Shown: piece after piece, positions 59,481 to 64,000 of the stretch
Layout: the number at the start of each line of letters is the position of its first letter
Position numbering within the stretch: the stretch's first letter is position 1
Source: Colletes latitarsis
Lineage: Eukaryota > Arthropoda > Insecta > Hymenoptera > Colletidae
NCBI RefSeq assembly: GCF_051014445.1
Contig: NC_135143.1
Span: 3,162,001-3,226,000, forward strand
Length of the DNA stretch: 64,000 nt
Reading direction: 5' to 3'
The notes under the pieces: model-generated
What the model was told of the DNA's origin: nothing
Seen by the model: the letters and a program-made list of their open reading frames with translations, nothing else
Databases searched by the model: none
Translations under genes and position numbers: made by a program

Positions 59481-60119
59481 TTCATTGAAATTTAAATAAT
59501 TTCAATCGTCGAATTAAAATCGAAATAATCGTTCAGTTTCATTATAGAGACGTGTTATTACGATGGAGAATTATACAAGAGGATCAGGTATAGAGTGTAC
59601 TCTTTATAGGGGTAGAAGAACTCGAATAGATAAAAATATCCTGTAATTCGTGATGGGATCGATACTGATGATATTGATGATATTCAGTCGATTCAGTTCC
59701 AAAGTATTGAGTTGTTAAAAATTATTGGAATTATCAGGTTATGGGAAGAATAATTCTTTTATATATTGGCTTTTATTATTCGAGGAAGGTATAACTAGGT
59801 TTGCTCTTAACTCAACTCAACGATACATCAACCGAAGAAAAAAGATGCTGCGATATTGATCGACAGGTGTTATTATTTTATGTTAATGCTCGACTATATG
59901 TTGCAAAGGAAACAGAAAATTCTCTCTTACTCTTATTATTTTCCTCCTGCAGATCATCGTTTCTTGAAACATTTAGATACCTTTCTAACTCGAAGGATGT
60001 AAAAACTGTATTTAGCGTATTGGTATGTTTGTATTACAGGTATAGAAATGATTATTTTACTTAAAAATGTTGCATGATATGATCCAATTTTAAAACCGTT
60101 ATTTTAAAGAAACATATCG
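59481..60119. other. AT-rich sequence, nothing recognised
   Basis: AT-rich DNA upstream of the Tc1-like fossil. An 87-codon plus frame (59801-60064) shows no transposase motif. Confidence 0.4.
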
Positions 60120-60600
60120 AAAATACGAGCACATGAAAATGTCAATTACTGCATTATGTATTTGATGAGGAATCCTCTTTCTGGGTCTGATATTCTATCA
60201 AATATGTCTGGTTTAGTTATGGAAAATCAATCATTCAAACATCTGTAAAACATTCAATTAAAGTGCATGTTTGGAGTTTCGGAACTTGGGTCTTTACAAA
60301 TATGTTGAATTCCCAGAAAATTGTACTAGAGGGATCTCTTAGCATCCGTGGAACGTTTGTTTGATGAAGTTTGAGATGAATGGATTCCTCGAGAGAACAA
60401 CGATCCTAAATACCAAAATCGCATTTGCATTGACTGGGCATATCACTCCAGCGACATTAATCCAATAGAAAATTTTGTGTACATTATGAAGTACAAAAAT
60501 ATGTCTGTAACAATTTCATACATCGAAAAATTAGTCAAAAGTATGTGCAAATGTAGTGAAACTACAGTCGATGACAATGAAGATTGAACCCACTATTAAC
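60120..60600 (+). pseudogene. Tc1-like transposase fossil
   Basis: Plus-strand frames with stops give, in order, DEESSFWV (first catalytic aspartate region), VKHSIKVHVWSFGTWVF, ENNDPKYQNRICIDWAYHSS (second catalytic region), DINPIENFVYIMKYKN (glutamate region, codon 60468-60470) and ISYIEKLVKSM (C-terminus). This is the order of the Tc1-like catalytic domain. At the second catalytic position the expected aspartate is asparagine (codon 60396-60398), and the spacing to the glutamate is about 24 codons instead of 34. A deletion and a missing catalytic residue add to the stops, so it is inactive. Confidence 0.8.
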
Positions 60601-61208
60601 ACTAGGTTTCCAGGCATTGATTGCATGCATTTTTATTAAAATCCATCGTGTCATTTTTCTTTTAATTAGGGCATACATTCATATTGTTACAGTATTTAAA
60701 TTCAACATAAATTCTTAACAAATAATATTTGCGAGTTCTATAACATCATACATAGAATCTGAAACGAGGCAAATTGACGTGTTTCGTAAATCTAGCGTTA
60801 AATAGATGAGTATTTGTTTTTTTAGATGTGTTTTCAGTCTGTATACAAATTTTCTAAAAATACGGTGATTTTTGTACAGATATTGCGTCCATGCTCTTTT
60901 TTTGTGGGCTATTACAGTTTCATGTATGGAAAAATTTGGCAAAAGTATGTTCAAACGTTGTGTTACTAGATTCGATAACTGTGGAGATTGAGCCCATTAT
61001 TAAATATAATATATACCAGATGCGTATTTGTTTTTTAGATGTGCTTTCAGTCTATATAAAAATTAATTTTTGCACAGATATTGCGTCCACGCTCTTGTGT
61101 TGTGAGCTGTTACTGTTTCATATATGGAAAAATTAGGCAAAAGTATGTTCAAACGTTGCGAAACTAGATTCGATAACTATGGAGATTGAGCCCATTCTTA
61201 AGTATAGT
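60505..61208 (+). repeat. Tandem repeats derived from the Tc1-like tail
   Basis: The transposase C-terminal and trailing sequence (TTTCATACATCGAAAAATTA, then GTCAAAAGTATG) recurs at about 60915 (TTTCATGTATGGAAAAATTT) and about 61118 (TTTCATATATGGAAAAATTA), each followed by GCAAAAGTATGTTCAAACGT in the later two. The full unit, from GAGTATTTGTTTTTTTAGAT near 60808 to the GAGATTGAGCCCAT block, repeats with a period of about 214 bp. A further partial unit continues at 62241-62355 beyond a transposon insertion. Confidence 0.8.
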
Positions 61209-61211
61209 ATA

Positions 61212-62237
61212 CAGGGTGTTCGGTCACCTCAGGGAAAAATTTTAATGAGAGGTTCTAGAGGCCAAAATAAGACAAAAATCAAGGATACTGATTTGTTGAT
61301 TGAGACTTTGTTAAAAAGTTATAGAAACATTTCCGGTCATACAGTATATTTTCGGTAAAGAATTATTTTTTCGGAAGTACGTAGCATTTCGGAGGTATAT
61401 CTATTGATCAAAAATGATTATAATTGACCTCTGCAACTAACAATAATTTTTTAATTTTGTCAACAAATTTCACACATTCTCGAATTTTTTTCTCGAAAGT
61501 GGGTAGGATTTCGGAGGCATATCTATTCACCAAAAATTATTGTAATTGACATCCCTAACTAAACATAATTTTTTTAGAACGATTTGCAATTTGTTTTTTT
61601 CGCAGAAAAATTTTAGCACACCCTGTCGATTTTTCTTAAAAATTCGTTTTTCATTTTTAATAATTTTGTTCGGCGCGTTACGGAAATTTCGTTTACTACT
61701 TTTTTGTAGGTATTTATGAGCACTAGTTTCATACTAAATTTCATTGAGATACGTTCAATATTGTAGAAGTTATGGACGTTTGAGGATTGGATCATTTTTA
61801 TAGGGTTTTTCTCACTTTAAAGGGTCAAAGAACAACTTTTCGAATATTTTTGGAATTTCCACATATTCTGTCACCAAAATACGCGTAGTTAGTCTGTTGA
61901 AACATTAAAATCCTCCAGTCCGTTCAGAAGTTATGAGATTTTAAACATTTGCATGTTCAGGGAAGCATTTCTGGCCAGAAATTATATTTTCGGTAAAGAA
62001 TTTTTTTTCTCGAAAATGGTTAGGATTTCGGGGGTATGTCTATTCACAAAAAATGATTGTAATTGACCCTCGCAATCAAAAATAATTTTTTCAGAATGAT
62101 TTGAAATTTTTTAATTTAATGTTTTAATAACTTTTTAACGAAGACTCAATCGAGAAATTGATATTCTTGGTTTTCGTCTTATTTTGACCTCTAGAATCTC
62201 CCATTAAAATTTTTCCCAGGGATGGTCGAACACCCTG
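61212..62237 (-). mobile_element. Family 1 transposon, copy 8 (long, 1.03 kb)
   Basis: TA-flanked, with ends CAGGGTGTTCGGTCACCTCA and GATGGTCGAACACCCTG. Internal parts read on the minus strand: one monomer (about 61985-62110), core (about 61610-61975), then two monomers (about 61485-61590 and 61345-61450). The element interrupts the Tc1-derived tandem repeat, so it inserted after that repeat formed. Confidence 0.9.
61613..61795 (-). CDS. Short open frame in Family 1 core, copy 8 (doubtful gene)
   Basis: A 60-codon frame starting with ATG: MIQSSNVHNFYNIERISMKF, then LVLINTYKKVVNEISVTRRT, then KLLKMKNEFLRKIDRVC. It is the most diverged of the four core frames, yet still open. No domain recognised. 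Confidence 0.18.
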   Translation of the reverse strand: MIQSSNVHNFYNIERISMKFSMKLVLINTYKKVVNEISVTRRTKLLKMKNEFLRKIDRVC

Positions 62238-62240
62238 TAT

Positions 62241-62355
62241 TCTAAATGCGTCTTGGTTTTTAAAATGTGGCTTAGGTCTGTACATAAACTTACTAAATAG
62301 ACAATTAGTTTTCGTACAAATACCACGTTTTCGCTCTTGCTTTACGGAGCTGTGG
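62241..62355 (+). repeat. Tc1-derived tandem unit continued after insertion
   Basis: TCTAAATGCGTCTTGG, then GTCTGTACATAAAC, then CTCTTGCTTTACGGAGCTGT match the start of the 214-bp unit at 61019-61110, and resume right after the right end of the Family 1 copy. Confidence 0.65.
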
Positions 62356-62359
62356 ATGG

Positions 62360-64000
62360 GTCAGGTCACGTCCCACGCGTGCCTCGAACACGCGTTCATC
62401 CCACATGTGATCATTGTACCCGAACGAACAGTGAATTTATCCCGATCTTAAGTATCAATGCATATTTCTCCTGTCGAGCTTGTGCGTTTGAACGCAATGA
62501 TGATTTAACGACGCAACTAGCGTAACAGTAGTCCGTCTGAATACGCGACCAAGCTGTGACCAGAAGCGTAACGATACATTCGCCGCGTGTCCTCCTCAGA
62601 ACCGACATTTCCGCCGCGACGACAGCGACTTCTCGTTAATTCCACGCTGGTAGCGTTTTATGACCTCATTGTTCTTGAATGATCTTTTCCATTGCTTCTC
62701 TTAATTCCTTTTCTTTTTTGCTGTGCTGGATATCGTTTGAAGTTCTTTTATACCCACCGAAGAATTCAAAGGGGACAATATTCCTGAACGGAAAATTTGT
62801 AAACTTGTAAACACAATCGATAGATGAATTTTGAAAAATGCGTTGAAGTTTTAAATATAGTTCTAAGATACGCTCATTACGTTTCGTTTCACTCTTTGAC
62901 ACGTCTTATTTATGTTTCAAATATTGTTATTTAAATTAAATAGTTACGCATTTGGTCTGTCTGGCATATTGTTAGTAGATCTGCATAGTATGAAATCCGG
63001 AAAACAGTTTAAGCTCCAACAAAATATCTTAAAAAATAAAATATTCTTACCTGAGGACAGCAATATTGGAAACTGTTTTTGTTTTGAAAATATCGCTCTC
63101 AAGAAAGTGATTTTGAGGATTTTCTTTGCAGTCTTCACTATTGGCACTTGAATCTTCAGCAGGATTTTATGAAGAAGAAAGTGAATATTAGAATCGTATG
63201 TCTAGGGTTGTATAGAATCGGAAGTTTTTGAAGTGTCCGATACTTTACAGCGCTATGAAGCTGCTTATACCGAGCGATTCTATAATTGCTTTGAGCAACA
63301 TTGAGTCGACTTTCCTTTGAAGCGTTTCTCAGGTTAATGTAACGTAAATACATTGCTATGATACAGTATTTACTCACTTAAGGATAGCTGGTTATTGCAT
63401 GAGAGAACTTTAAACGAGACTTCGTTAAAACGTGCATTTAACGTGACTTACAATTAGATTCAGAAAAATACTATCAAATATTTTTTAGGGGAGTAGAATT
63501 TTTTATTACGAGAAAGAAACTTTGAATATGGAATTCTATAAAGTTTCTGAATACCTAAAAGAATTTTGCTGGTACTCTTTTGTTGTAAAAACAATTGTTT
63601 ATTTTAAAAATATAAAGATAGCGTTTCAAAAAGATCGTTAGATTTAAATTGATTATTGATGGCGCAATGTAATATTGTGATAATTAACAAAAATAAAGTA
63701 AAAGTGAAAAAATTTACAATTAAAATAAAAGATCATGTATAATAGGTAGTAAACACAGTTGTTAATTTTGTAGAAGAATTTTTAATAATTTAATAATACA
63801 ATGATGTACTTTCACAGCATTTCTAATGACAGAAATACCAATTATTAACTCTCCACAAGGTAACAATTTTTTCCAGGTTTCAACTCTCTATTTTCATTGT
63901 AGGGGTAGTAACAGGGTAAAATATGATATAGAGTTTATTTGTTATAACTTTTATTTCAGCGTGTAGAAAATGATAGAAAAAATCAGTGATATTCTAGGTG
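62360..64000. other. Sequence without recognised features
   Basis: A GC-richer stretch to about 62660, then AT-rich to the end. A 78-codon minus frame (62666-62902) ends in a lysine- and glutamate-rich segment that looks protein-like, but it opens with GTG and has no convincing acceptor upstream. Overlapping frames at 62912-63377 are unrecognised. Confidence 0.4.

Noticed and set aside
9046..62237. Family 1 repeats as a CRISPR-like or bacterial repeat array
   Set aside because: Copies are kilobases apart in both orientations with TA flanks and inverted ends; they are transposons.
62666..62902. 78-codon minus frame with a lysine/glutamate-rich end as a terminal exon
   Set aside because: The first codon is GTG, no polypyrimidine tract with AG precedes it, and I recognise no family.

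Overview
The window looks like non-coding nuclear DNA of an animal, most likely an insect and probably a hymenopteran (bee, wasp or ant group). The grounds are an AT-rich background broken by short CpG-rich islands, no operons or ribosome binding sites, no long open frames in 64 kb, and many degraded DNA transposons (Tc1/mariner, hAT and non-autonomous inverted-repeat elements). The taxon is an inference. I recognise no intact host gene, tRNA or rRNA. The longest open frames are 100-180 codons, many lack an ATG, and most lie in GC-rich islands where stops are rare by chance. The window is best read as intergenic or long-intron sequence.

The dominant signal is one transposon family, called Family 1 here, with eight copies: 9046-10252, 31701-32812, 42410-43415, 46607-47108, 52319-52856, 55634-56115, 58201-58724 and 61212-62237. 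All are flanked by TA and begin CAGGGTGTTCGGCCA or a close variant. They have inverted ends of roughly 100 bp and carry directly repeated internal monomers of about 110 bp. Four long copies (1.0-1.2 kb) also carry a central core with a short open frame preserved in all four; four short copies (about 0.5 kb) lack the core.

Other mobile remains are an internally deleted mariner (7087-7620, minus), a Tc1-like transposase 3' half (32930-33400, minus) beside a mariner transposase 5' fragment (33880-34190, minus), and a Tc1-like fossil (60120-60600, plus) whose tail is repeated in tandem and was then invaded by a Family 1 copy. There is also a non-autonomous hAT element with a perfect 8-bp target duplication (20556-21560), an isolated hAT end (45551-45565), and LTR-like fragments (5000-7000). 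A second inverted-repeat family occurs at 11770-12145 and 2330-2460.

A third theme is large foldback palindromes: 655-1470, 14480-14770, 28971-29806, 37801-38830 and 57676-58044. Tandem duplications lie at 35545-35893 (about 181 bp), 40134-40397 (163 bp) and 54146-54765 (310 bp). CpG-rich islands (mainly 5.6-6.1, 7.9-8.8, 24.9-25.4, 30.1-31.5, 39.0-39.6, 48.3-49.0, 53.0-53.8, 54.8-55.5 and 58.8-59.5 kb) could be promoters, untranslated exons or enhancers, but nothing in the sequence proves it. The rest is AT-rich DNA in which I see no feature.
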